Assembly (NCBI GenBank): GCA_045837725.1
Contig: JBEWZL010000239.1
Location: forward strand, 558,001 to 622,000
Reading direction: 5' to 3'
DNA from: Vermamoeba vermiformis
Taxonomy: Eukaryota > Tubulinea > Echinamoebida
DNA: 64,000 nucleotides
Part shown: piece by piece, positions 37,401-48,908 of the stretch
Layout of the letters: the number at the start of each line of letters is the position of its first letter
How positions within the stretch are numbered: position 1 is the stretch's first letter
Position numbers and translations under genes: made by a program
The notes under the pieces: generated by a model
The model's input: the letters and a program-made list of their open reading frames with translations, nothing else
What the model was told of the DNA's origin: nothing
Databases searched by the model: none

Positions 37401-40400
37401 GGTGTTGGAGCTGATTGAGATCTTGGCCAAGGTGTCCATCTCCGTCACCGAACTGGCGCAGTTAGTGCGACTCATGTCCTTCGACAATCACGAGCACGCC
37501 CTCACACGCGCCCTCTTGCGCATCTGTCACACAGCGCGCAGTCCTTCGTGCGTGTCGTTGAGCAATGCCGTGGAGGGCTGGAGCTGCTTGGAGCTGTTGA
37601 TCACCGATCGCTCGTGGCCCGTGGCTACCTCTTCAGGCTACACACTCATGTTCTGGTTCTGCATTGAGGCGTATGCCAGTGCGGACAATCACCTCGATGC
37701 ATTGTTCCGCTTGATACCCGAGGACAAGAAGAACATCATCTGTCTCTCGCTCAAGCAGGGCAAGCTGTTCCTGCACACCACTGCCAAGGAGTTTGTCGAT
37801 GTGAAGAGCGTGCTGTTCACGCCCGGCCAGTGGTACCACCTCATTCTGGTGCACGAGAAGAACAGATTCGCGCCTGGCTCGAGCGAGATCAAATTCTACG
37901 TGGACGGTGTGCTGCGTGCCACCGAAACACTCTCCTATCCTGCAGCGGTGTCCAATCGATTCACCGTGGAGTTCGGTACCTCCAAGAGCAATGCACTCGG
38001 ACCCTCCAATCAGCTCTGGCTGCTCGGTCCTAGCTACATGCTCGATGGCACGGTGGATGCGCGCGAGGCTCACATGATTGCCGCGCTGGGTCCGAGCTAT
38101 CATGGCAACTTTCAGGGCCCACTCGACATGTACCAGACCTACAGCACCATCAATGCGAAGAGTCTCTCGCTCGTCAGTACGTAATTCATTCATGCGCGTG
38201 TAGGGAGTGCTGATCTTGTGTCGATAGATGAGCTGGCAGGTGGCACACGTCCGCAGACACCTCTGGGCCACTTAGATCTCAGCAAGTCTCGGCTGAACAT
38301 CACCGAGGACCGCATTGTGTTCATGTTGAGTGCCTTCAATGTCAAGTACCGTACGTATCGCACTGTCCTAGTGTCGCTGAATATCGTCGCTGACTCGCTG
38401 CCGCCAAAGTGATGCAGAACAGTGACGAGCTGTCCCTCTCCACCGAAGATCTCATGGAAGAGGACTACGTGGCGTGGACTGCACGTCGCGAGCGTTCAGA
38501 GCCCAACTACCAGCACTGGGCAGTCATTCGTGGTCCGCGGCACCGTGTCGTCACTTCACCGCAGTCCCTCAACAGCTCGCGCTCCAGCAGTGCCGTCACT
38601 TCACCCCGAGCCTCGCGCATGGGCAGTGTCATCAACAGCATCACTGCCCTCGGTGCCCTCGGTGCGCTGGAGGCAGGGGACGTGTTCGCCAATCAACTCG
38701 CCCTCGCCCTCGGTGGTGCGCGGCTGTTGCACTCGATGCCCGTGGTGTCACTGTTCGCGTGCGTGGCAGGACATCGCTTGTTGCTGCACTACCTCGAGTG
38801 CGTGGATCATCCGCAGAGTGGTGCGAGTGTGTCGAGTGCGGAGGAGTGCAGCGAACACTTGAACTTGTTGCTGGCACTGTTCGTGGAGCTGTTGAGCGGT
38901 CCTGCCAGCAGCGTGAACATCCTGCTGTTTGAGCGCGCCAAGGTGTATCCGCTGCTCGAGTACATTCTCAGCTACAAGGGCTATCTGTTCAATGCCGACA
39001 CCGTCGTGCTGCTGTTCGACTTGTTGTGTGCCACGCGCAGCACGGGTCCCAAGTACTTCACCGCGAGCAGCACGCCGAGCAACAAGACGGATCTCAATGC
39101 AGCCACCATCGCCAATCCGTTCATTCTGCGCACGGTGATGATGAACTACGACGTGTGGCGTGCGAGCAGAGTGGAGATACGCCTCAAGTGGCTCAAGCAC
39201 CTCACGGAACTGCTCTCGGGCAACTTCCACAAGGAGTTCAATCTGTGGCGCATGCGCAAGTCACACGCCCTCTCCTCGCTGCTGTACATGCTCAGCGACG
39301 ACACACTCGACGAGGCACTCTTGTCGGGCGTGGTAGATCTCATCTCACACCTCGTGCACGGTGCTGCAGGACTCGACGATCTGCGCGCCCTCTCAGCGTA
39401 CATTGTGGCCACACTGCCGCAGACTGGGCCTGGTGCCCCGGTCAAGCCCAAGCTCAAGCGTACGTAGCTGCAGTTGTGTCGTGTGATATCTAATCGCTGC
39501 TCTCAGCGCGTGCCACAACGGTGCGCAACATGCTGCTCTCCATCGTGCTGGACGTGCTGCTGGGTCAGAAGTGCTCCGAGTCACACGTCAAGGTATGTCA
39601 CGCAGCTGGTATGGTGGGCCCAGCACTCACCTCTTGTGCAGATCTTTGACCCGCAGTGGACATTCCTGTTCATCGACTTCAATCTCGATGTCACCACTGT
39701 CACCTTGGCGCTAAAAATAGCCTGCACGCTGTACATAGACTCGGCGCACTTTGCCACCAAGTTCCGAGCGATGCACGGCTTTGCAGTGCTGCAGCGCATT
39801 CTGCCCTCGTTCAGCTACTGCGTGGACTTGTACTACATTGCCTTCTGCTTCGTGTACAACAAGCCACTGCACGCACTGCCAGCACAGCCCAGCGACTTCT
39901 TGGCCCTGTTCGATCTGTTCAAGGACGCAGCTGCGAGTCAGTCCAAAGAGATGTTCAGCGTCATATTTGCCATGCTCAAGAAGAGCTTTGAGCGCAGTCT
40001 CTCCACTGAGCGCGTCAGCATCTCCGAGAGTGAGCTGCAGCTCGTCAACAAGCGTGCCAGCATGATTCGGACCAGCTCCGATCATCACGTGATCAAGCCC
40101 ACAGGCCCTGCGAGTTGGAAGGGCGGCAGCGGAGGCTCGCTGTTGACGCAATCCATCTTCGTGTCGTGCGGCTTGGTGGACATGCTGAGCGGTCGTCCTC
40201 ATCGCGTGACAGTGGTGTCGAACAACGCCATGGCCACCAAGACCAATCAGAAGACACTGGTGCTCTTCTTGCGCCATCTGTTCAACACGAACAAGAAAGA
40301 GCTGTTTGACATGTTGATGACACGCGATGACACGCTCAATGATCTCGTGGACATGTTGTTCCCGACCGGCGCACTCAACTTGCCGCAGCACCCCAGCAGC

Positions 40401-43400
40401 GAGGACGAGTGTGCGAGCGATCAGAATGTGCTGGAGAGTGATCAGCAGATTGAGAGCGGACACTTGGTGTTTGATCTCTTGAGCTACATTGTCACCACGG
40501 CACTGCTCGATCAGAATCTCGTGCTCCTGGAACGAGTCGTAGAGCTCGCACCCCCCGTGAACATCAGTGACCGCGACTACGTGCGCTACATCAGCAAGCT
40601 GCTCACTGACGCCCTCAAGCACTTCCTCGTCACCGTGCACAAGGCTGATGTCGCGGCCAACAAGTACGAGCTGTTCTCCATGCTCGCTCGATTCGCCAGC
40701 TATGTGGTGGATAAGATCGCCATGGATCTGTTCCCAAGCGGCACGTCACACGTGTTCGATCTGTTGGTGCACTTGTTGGAGCTGTTCAACGTCGACAAGG
40801 CCCCGACAATAGATCCGCGCTTTGAAGTCACCTCGCTGTTCAAGTCACTGAACCGCACCATTCTGCTGATGCTCAAGTCGAGTGATCAGCTCATCGATGC
40901 ACTCAACAAGCTGCTCTATCATCAGCGTGTCGTGTTGTCACCGCTCAACAATGACACGGAATTCTTTTTCAATTTTTCACAGCTCACTTACCGCATGATG
41001 TTGCACGACAGCGATGAACTCAAGCTGACTGTCATGAATGTGCGTACTGCCAATCAAGTGTGCATATTATATATATATACTCACGTTGTCTATTGTCAGA
41101 TATGGAAGCTGTTGATCTTCACCAAGCCCGAAGTGATGGACTCGCTGTTGCTGTACAAGACGAGCAAGGGCGAGGTGATTGATCTCAAGACCAAGGGCTT
41201 CATGCTGCTCCTCTCGGCTGACCCCGCTGAATTCCTCACGTGGCTCAATCACAACATCAAGACCGTCAATGTCATCTTCGAAGAATTGCTCGCCAAGACT
41301 AACACAGCACCGAGCAGCGAACTCAAAGTGCGCACTGACAAGTTGAAGGCCCTCAAATCGCGTCGCTCAGCCAAGGCCTCCAAGCAGCAGAAGAGCGAGA
41401 CCAGCAGCATGACCAAGTTCCAAAAAGTGCGTGTCAATCGTCGCACGATGATTGCGCGCGTGAGTGACGAAGAGAATCAACGCCTCAAAACGGTGAAGAA
41501 CAACCGCGCTGATCGTGAGCGCTGGATTGCCAAGATCTGGAATGACATGCGCCGACCCATGTACATGCCCAACAGCAACAAGGACGTGAGCCTGAACAAG
41601 CTGCACCACACTGACAAGCCGCGCGGCAGTGAGGACGAAGAGATCAAGCTGCAAGAACTGACGCAACAGATCACTGCCAAGGTGCTCGACAAGTGGCAGC
41701 TCGATTTCACTGAAGGACCGCGTCGCATGCGCCGCAAGCTCGAGGTGAATGCGCAGTTCTTCGAGAGCTATCCGTACAGTCCCGACTACGACCCCGATGT
41801 CAATCACCACCTCGCTACAGAACAGGAGCTGATTCTCTATCCGACCAAGAAGCCGCTCAGTCACGACAGCAAGGAGTACTTCTACAGCTACAAGGACGCC
41901 GTGGACAAGTCACTCGAGTACTTGCATCGCGTGCAAGAGGAGATGAGCAAGCGACGTGCTGCACCACCCCTCACTCTCGCCCTCACCACCGCCACTGCAC
42001 CCAGTGCTGAGCGCGATGGCGTGCCTGTCACTGCTCGCTCGCCCGAAGAACGCCGCGCCCTAGCACACGTGCACGAGGCTTTTGAGGGCCGTGGAGGCAA
42101 TGACGAGTCCGACACACCGCCGTCCTCCTCGCCGCTGAACATCAAGCCCGTGCGCAAGATATCTTCTGCGTCAGCGGACAGCGAGGACAGCGACGACACG
42201 AGCACCAGTGCCACGCCGAGCAGTGTGCCGCACTCGCCTGCCCTGCGCAGTGAAGTCACGCCCAACAGTCTGGCAGCGTATCTGCAGTCACTGCTGATCG
42301 GCGAGGACGTGGAGAGCGATGAGAGTGCGACGGACGAGCAGAGTGAGCTCACGGAGGGCTCCGACGAGGACTGGCCGTCAGAAGCAGATCCAGCGAGTGA
42401 AGTGGGCGAGGACGAGCTCGATCAAGATGTGTTCGGCGAGGACGAGGACGATGAAGACGCCAATCAGCTCATCTTGCGTCGTCACTTGGAGCTGGGCGAT
42501 GCAGCGGTGGCCATGTACAACTGCGGCCGCATTGAAGGGCTGGACAAGTACGACGGACTGCTCATCTTCGGCGAGATCAACGTCTACTTTATCGATCACT
42601 ATTCACTCACCGCAGAGGGCGACATTATCGACATTTCTGCGCAGTCCAAGCGCGCGACACCCTTCATCAACTACACGAGCACGTGGGCGCACGAAGACAT
42701 CAAAGCTGTGATGAAGCGGCGCTATCTGCTGCGACCAGTGGCCCTCGAACTATTCGCGAGTGATGGTCGCAATTGTCTGCTCGTGTTTGAACTCAAAGAC
42801 CGAGATCCGCTCTACGACCGCTTCCTGGCCCTGATCAAACAAGTGCGCGATGGACAGCAACAGTCACTGGCTGCCATGATTGGTCTCAACAACCCCACTG
42901 CAGCCACCACCGAGCTGCAAGAGCTGGAGCTGAGCTACACGCCCCTCGAGAACTTGCATCTGCCGCTCAAAGTGGTGACGCACAAGTGGGTGCAGGGCGA
43001 GATCAGCAACTTCCACTACCTCATCTACCTCAACACCATCGCTGGACGCAGCTACAACGACCTCACGCAGTACCCTGTGTTCCCCTGGGTGCTCAACACG
43101 TACGACACACCGAGCATTGATCTGCACGATGCAGCCGTGTACCGCGCACTCGACAAGCCGATGGGTGGCCTGGACGAGGAGCGCGCAGACAAGTTCCGTC
43201 AGAAGTACGAGGTGCTGGAACAGACGCTGCACGAGACTGCGAGTGAGAGCAGTGCTGATGACCCCGAGCACATGGCTCCCTATCACTACGGCAGTCACTA
43301 CAGCAGCAGTGGCACGGTGCTGCACTATCTCATTCGATTGGAGCCCTTCACGCGGCAGTTCATTCAGTTCCAGGGCGGCAGATTCGATCACCCCGATCGC

Positions 43401-45022
43401 CTCTTCCACTCGATCAGCGAGTCGTGGCAGAGTGCCAGCGCCAAGAACATGATGGACGTCAAAGAACTCATCCCTGAATTCTTTTACCTCTCGGACTTCT
43501 TGCTCAACTCCAATCGATTCATATTTGGCAAGCGACAGGACGGCTCGGTGGTCAATCACGTGGTGTTGCCTGCCTGGGCTAAAAATAGTCCGCGCTACTT
43601 TGTGCACTTGCATCGCCGCGCACTGGAGAGCGAGCACGTGTCCAATCAGCTGCACCTGTGGATCGATCTCATCTTTGGCGCCAAGCAGCGCGGCAGTGAG
43701 GCAGTGCAGGCCCTGAATGTGTTCCATCCCCTCACCTACGAGGGCACCGTCGATGTGGATCGCATCGATGACCCGATCAAGCGACGTGCCATCATCGATC
43801 AGATCAATCACTTCGGTCAGACCCCCGCTCAACTCTTCACCAAGGCACATCCCAAGCGCGCTGCACGCACTGAACAGCGCGGTCTGTTTGATGTGAGCAC
43901 GAGTGCTGTGGCCGTGAATGTGAAGACACTGACGCAAGCTGTCGGGGAGATGCGCGTGGTGCACGACAAGTTGATCGCGCTCGAGCTCAAAAAGGTAAAA
44001 CATCCATTGCCTAATTAGGACATTGACTGACACTGGACTAGCGCGTGTTGCAAGCCGTGAACAACAGCATCAAGTGGGTCACATGGGGATACGAGGACTA
44101 CACAGTGCGCGTGTGGGAGAACGACAAGCTGCTGCAGATCATTGATCGCGGGGCCTGGGATCAGATCCAACACGTCGCCACGTCCATCGATGGCAAGTAC
44201 TTGGCACTGGCTGGTGGCCGCGACTGCGTGCTGTCCATCTATCGCTTGCGAATGCGCAATGTGTGGCGCCAAGCTGAAGAGACCGCAGAGGAGTCGGCAC
44301 TGACACCGACCACCAAGAAAAAGAAGCGTGGTCTGGCCCTGGGACTGACAGCCCTCAAGTTGATTGCACAGCCGCAGCTTATGATGCACAAAGACAGCTT
44401 TGAGTGGTGGTCCAATCTGCTCGCCCATCAAGCCCCCATCACTGCCGTAGACATCTCGCGTCGCTGGTCCATCATCGCGTCAGGCGATCAGAACGGCAAG
44501 TTGTGCGTGTGGGACCTCAACAAGCGATTCAATGCCGTCGTGTGGCAACGCGACACCTCACTCGGCCCGCACTACTTGGGCGATGAACCGACCTCGCGCG
44601 GTGTCAATTTGATTGCTGTCAATGCTGTCACCGGCGACATTGTCACGTGTTTCAGCACGTGGTTCAATCTGTGGACGATCAACGGCGAGCTCATTCTCGC
44701 GCACAACACCTCCAATTCACCCGCGCAACAGATCACCAGTGTGAGTTGGATGCCAGGCGCGACACAGACCGATGAGATCTATGCTGTCGTCACGGGACAT
44801 CGCGATGGCACCATCAAGGTGTGGAAGTTCAATCACCTCGACAAGGAACTGCGCCCCAATCCCAATATGGTCATGCTCGCACAACTGCAACAACACCGCT
44901 CAGCCATCACCTCGCTGTGCGTCTCTGAACGGCGCATCATCTCAGGCGATCACGTGGGTCAGATCTACGCCTGGCTGACCAAAGACGATGCAGAAGAGTT
45001 CATCAAGAAGAAAAAATTCTAA
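34482..45022 (+). CDS. Large BEACH-domain protein of the ALFY/LvsA (WDFY3) type
   Basis: BEACH proteins are giant scaffolds for membrane traffic and selective autophagy. The start MSWLFKKKDKDKKDNEQ is basic. Armadillo-like helices fill 34740-37600. A ConA-like/LamG segment follows (GYTLMFWFCIEAYASADNHL near 37640; GQWYHLILVHEKNRF near 37825). Then come more helices and an acidic linker (42160-42470). The PH-BEACH module has LIFGEINVYFIDHYSLTAEG near 42560 and the BEACH core HKWVQGEISNFHYLIYLNTI near 42985, YPVFPWVLNTYDTPSIDL and IPEFFYLSDFLLNSNRFIFG, with LHLWIDLIFGAKQRGSEAVQ and FHPLTYEGTVDVD. C-terminal WD40 repeats run 44045-45010. No FYVE zinc finger follows, unlike animal WDFY3. A ~4.5 kb open stretch (39510-44000) is nearly one exon, interrupted at most by a 60-bp in-frame intron at 41040-41099. 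Confidence 0.9.
41040..41099 (+). other. 60-bp in-frame intron candidate in the BEACH gene
   Basis: GTGCGTACTG at 41040 and ATTGTCAG ending at 41099 look like intron ends. The sequence is AT-rich (a run of TA repeats) in an otherwise GC-rich exon. It is exactly 60 bp and has no stop in the reading frame, so retention would add 20 residues (starting VRTANQVCIL) without breaking the protein. Confidence 0.55.
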
Positions 45023-45091
45023 ATTTTGCGAATATGTAAAGTACAATGTAAATACTGTAGAAATACGCTACATTTATGTAATTACAGTGCC

Positions 45092-47847
45092 CTATTTATT
45101 TACATGCCAGGCAGCGATGAGTTGTGGCCCCAAGCTGAGCGTGACGGGCAGCAGCGGCGAGTAGTGTTTGATGCCGCTCTTGTTCGCAGCACTCTGATAC
45201 TGCTCCACGCACTTCACTGCCACGCGCCACAGCTCTTCTTCGCTGTGTTGGGCCCAGTACTCGAGCCACTGTGCCACCGACTTGTTCAGCACACTCGGAG
45301 GTCTCTCCGCACCGAGTCGTGACAGCAAGTGGTGCCACACCAGCGAGGGGGGCAGTCGTGACACCTCTGGCAATGTGCCACTGATCTCCGCACTATCTCG
45401 GAACAGCAGCTGTTTGAACCACTTGATCCATTGCAGTTGTGCACACGGTTCACTGAACAGCGCCATGACACTCACTTCAAACTGCGCGATGTCACCTGTC
45501 AGTGTCAATTTGCCACTGCCTTCGAGGGGTGGCAACAGACTCACGTGACGCAAGAACAGTTCTGTCAACCTGCCCACACGTCAGTTGAGTGTTTGCAAGA
45601 ATTTTGTTGCCTTACCAAGCCTGTGTTGCGCGCACTTTGTCAATTATGTACGGTGTTTGCATTAATTTGTCGAGCAGTGCCTTGAACTGCTGCAATTGCC
45701 TTTTTAGGAGCTTCATGTAGGGCGACACGAAGCTATTATTAGCCACATCGCTGTCAGTGCTCGCGGTGAATTCAGTCTTCTGCATCATCTGCAGCGTCTT
45801 CTCACAGCTCTTCATGAATCGACCAAACAGTGGCTCGGTGACACTCTGATTGATCACGTGCTCGATCTGATCAATGGATTCGCGCAAAGGTTGCATGAGT
45901 GCCGCGGAATAAGTCGCCAACACAGTGTCACGTGTGTGCTGAATGAACTGCACGACACTGTTGTGCAAGATCACGTGATTGGAGTGCCACGTGACACCAT
46001 CGCTGCCCTGGTTGATGGATGTGTCACGTGCCACTGCCTCGCTCACTTTGGTGCTGAGTGGTCGCAGTGCACTGCACACCGTTTTGACCAATCGTTGACC
46101 GAGAGTGTCGGTGCCGTCGAGTGAAGTCGGGTACAACAGACACTTGTCGATGAGCTGTTTGATCACGTGACTGCACTGCAACAACTCTGCCAAATACGGA
46201 CATTTCTCCGCGTCCTCCACCACGACAGTCGCGGCAGTGTTGGGTGCAGCGAGTTTGGCGAGTTTGTTGAAGCAGAGCTCCACGCCGCGGAACACCGTGT
46301 TGCGCGTGCTGGTGTGGTACTCGCTCTCTGCGGCACTGAACACCTCGCGCAACTGTCGCGTCGCACTGTCACGTGACTGCTTCGAGGTCTTGGTGCGCAC
46401 TTGCACTTGATCAAATTGCGCGTCTATTTTTAGCGACAAGTCAGCGAGCAGTGCGTAGACACGTGGGTACTCGAGTGCGAGGGCCTCGTACTGCATGGGA
46501 CTGGCGTTGACTGATTTGACGCGAATCACGTGACTGATCATTTCACTGAAGTGCGTGCTGAAGGACTTCCAAAACGAGCGAATGAACAGCTCGTCGATCA
46601 CGTGAAGAGTGTCCAGTTCAAAGTCACGTGATTCGTGTCCGAGTTGTTCCGCAAGCAACGAGACAATATTTGCATTAATTCTATCAGGCACGTGCAATCT
46701 GACGACAGCACGCATGATGGTGATGAGTTCGCTCCACTTGTCTTCAATCTTGTCGCTGATCTTGCCCAGCACCGTCCAAATAGAGCCTGTCACGTGACTG
46801 GCAGCACGTGGCAGTGGAGAGCCAGTGAGGCTATTATTAGCGCGAGAATCGGTGCGCGCAGCTGCATTGTGACTCTGATAGCTCTTCATGAACAGTGCCT
46901 GCATCTCCGCGGAGATCGCATTGATCACGTGGTGGTGTTTGACTTTGTGTTGACCAGTGCCGAGAGCCAGCTGCGTGGCCGCAAAGGTGAGCAGATCTTG
47001 CACAATCACGTGCACACTGAGGTGCAACATGTCGAGCAGCATATTGAAGTGATAGAACACGAGCAGCGCGGTCGAGATCACGTGATGACTGCGCAGTTCG
47101 ATGCCCTTCATGAACGCGCTCACAGCCTGTTCCAGCACGCTGTTCTTGCGCGCACTGAGCTGCAGCTGCATTCGCTCGATCACGTGCACGCCCTGCAGCT
47201 CCGCACTGCTGCCGAGGAGATCGCACTGCACCAAGTACTGCGCGGCACGAATCAGCTGTTCACCGCTCTCACTCGATTGCAGCGCACTCAACTTCTTCCA
47301 CAGTGTCATGTACTGACCCACACGACGCAGCACGTGACTCGCTTCTTGCACACGTGGCAGTTGGCGCGTGCGTGTGGCGAGCAGTTGCGCGGGGCCAGTG
47401 AGCTGTGTGGCGACACGCGTGACTTGACTCTGCAGCTGTGTGACGGACTGCGACACCTCGCGCACTGATTGGTCGAGTCCTGCAGCTGTTTCGAGTGCCC
47501 CTGCCTCGCGTAACAGCGATTCTTTGCCACCTGCGATCTGTGAGACAGATTCAGTCGTCGAGCTAGACGTCACATTATTCAGCTGTGACTGACCTGCAAT
47601 TTTATCAATTGATCGAGTTGAAATAATGACGATGCTAAAAAGTCATTCTTCTTCGTCTCTGACAGAAAGTGCTGGATGTACTTGCCAACCTCGAAGTCCT
47701 CTGAGAAGAAGTCGCGATATCTCTCTATGAAAATTGTACATGAATATATGCCGAATTTCTACATCGTGTAATGAATTCATTACCATCTTGCTTGAACTGG
47801 ATCAGCGCTTGTTCAGGATCCAAAATTGGCTCTGCACCATTATCCAT
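45092..47847 (-). CDS. COG5: Conserved oligomeric Golgi complex subunit 5
   Basis: A COG lobe B subunit that tethers intra-Golgi vesicles. The minus-strand start MDNGAEPILDPEQALIQFKQ is followed by YRDFFSEDFEVGKYIQHFLS and DFLASSLFQLDQLIKL, matching the COG5 N terminus. The long exon 45612-47573 (about 650 residues) is helical throughout: RQLPRVQEASHVLRRVGQYM, then AAQYLVQCDLLGSSAELQGV, aligning with human COG5. The last exon reads ELFLRHVSLLPPLEGSGKLT and GDIAQFEVSVM, matching the human RHASLIRPLGEGGK region. The coding DNA is loaded with CACGTG (21 copies, 45542-47356), giving the protein nine or so repeats of the tripeptide His-Val-Ile. Convergent with the BEACH gene, 69 bp between stops. 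Confidence 0.9.
45542..47356. repeat. Array of 21 CACGTG palindromes inside COG5 coding DNA
   Basis: Exact CACGTG copies begin at 45542, 45855, 45929, 45972, 45988, 46025, 46164, 46370, 46460, 46527, 46599, 46626, 46689, 46791, 46805, 46926, 47007, 47079, 47181, 47331 and 47351. Chance predicts about 0.4 in 1.8 kb at equal base use. Relative to the coding strand, 13 copies are read CAC-GTG (His-Val), seven as xCA-CGT-Gxx (x-Arg-x) and one as xxC-ACG-TGx (x-Thr-Trp). Many are flanked as GATCACGTGA. Spacing is irregular (about 10-310 bp), so this is not a tandem repeat. Confidence 0.85.
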
Positions 47848-48022
47848 AATTGCGCTATTCTAGTCACCTCAAATTCATATAAATCAACGCACGACAATAA
47901 GTCCCTGTTGTAGTTGCGTGCGTTCAAAGGTTTGAAATAAAGAAATTTGCGACAAGGCGCAGAACAATCACACCCGCGTATTATATATAAGGGTCGTTTT
48001 TATGTTGATTACAAGAGCGTCT

Positions 48023-48568
48023 TTAATAACCGACGACGGCGTTCTTGGTCTTCTTGTCACCACCAATTTCGAATTTCTTGCATCTTCTGATGGGCTTGAA
48101 ACTCTTGAATCCGCAAACAGTGCATTCCAACTTCAACACAATCTTCTTGGTTGTTTTAGCCTTTATAATACGAGCTATTATTATTTCATTCCTCGGGTTA
48201 CAAAATTATCGAACAATAATAATTAATAAATAGCCTGTTATTGTAATAGTAATAAATCGTGTAATAATTACCTTCTTGTGGAAAATGGGTTTACCCTGAC
48301 CACCATAACCCTTTTGTTTGCGATCGTAACGTCTCTTACCTAGTATTGAAATAAATAATAATATTCAAAAATATAATGTTAGAAAATTAGTATTTATCAT
48401 ACCTTGAGCGTACAATCGGGCAGCACCAGTTTTGTATTGCGAAACCTTGTGCAAAGTGTGCTTCTTGCACTTCTTGGATCGGCAGTGAGTTTTGCGTTGT
48501 TTAGGAACGTTGACCTATAAATCTATCAATAACAGCCCTACGCAATGGAAGTTAAAATAACGCACCAT
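48023..48568 (-). CDS. RPL36A: 60S ribosomal protein eL42 (RPL36A/L44)
   Basis: A small zinc-binding protein of the large ribosomal subunit near the E site. The minus-strand exons give [20 protein letters not shown] then [38 protein letters not shown], and [20 protein letters not shown] ending [19 protein letters not shown]. The four zinc ligands (CxxxxC and CxxC) are present. The length of about 105 residues is normal. Four exons: the first ends exactly after ATG (48566-48568), so the start codon is alone in its exon. Two AT-rich introns of about 45 and 100 bp follow. Confidence 0.95.
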
Positions 48569-48908
48569 TTTGAAGACCTCTCTTATTCTATTGGATGCGG
48601 GGCAACTAAAGGGAACTACGAAGAACAAGATTGGACGGAAAGAAAAAAATTTGGCCTACCCTGAATTTTGACTGTCAAAAAATTGACCAATCAGGTAACA
48701 GCGAGCAAAATCAACGGACAAACAGAAATTACAGCAAGCACAAGATTTTTTCTGTTCTGATTGCACGGGGAGATTGCAAAGCTCAATTCGCGATAAACTC
48801 TACAACGAAAGATCATTCATTGACTTGTAGCAGACTTGCTCACCCCCTTCTGTCTAACTTGTTATTTATTTAAATTTTATTTTTAACGTCTCACGGAGGT
48901 TACTCGCT
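48569..48908. other. Divergent promoter region of eL42 and the SHOC2-like gene
   Basis: 340 bp without a supported gene. It supplies both promoters. I see no repeated element or RNA gene here. Confidence 0.4.

Noticed and set aside
39711-40640. 309-residue minus-strand frame opposite the BEACH gene
   Set aside because: Shadow of the long BEACH exon; no recognisable motif.
42864-44033. 389-residue open frame on the minus strand opposite the BEACH domain
   Set aside because: It lies fully antisense to recognised BEACH coding sequence; GC-rich codon use keeps the opposite strand open. No domain is seen in it.
45542-47356. Reading the COG5 His-Val-Ile repeats as a protein repeat domain
   Set aside because: The underlying CACGTG also appears in two other codon phases, so a protein-level repeat does not explain the pattern.
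45542-47356. CRISPR-like array
   Set aside because: The repeated unit is only 6 bp, spacing is irregular and the region is a eukaryotic coding exon.
46635-47468. 277-residue plus-strand frame opposite COG5
   Set aside because: Antisense to COG5, whose reading is supported by family motifs. The frame is rich in His, Arg and Gln, typical of a shadow frame.
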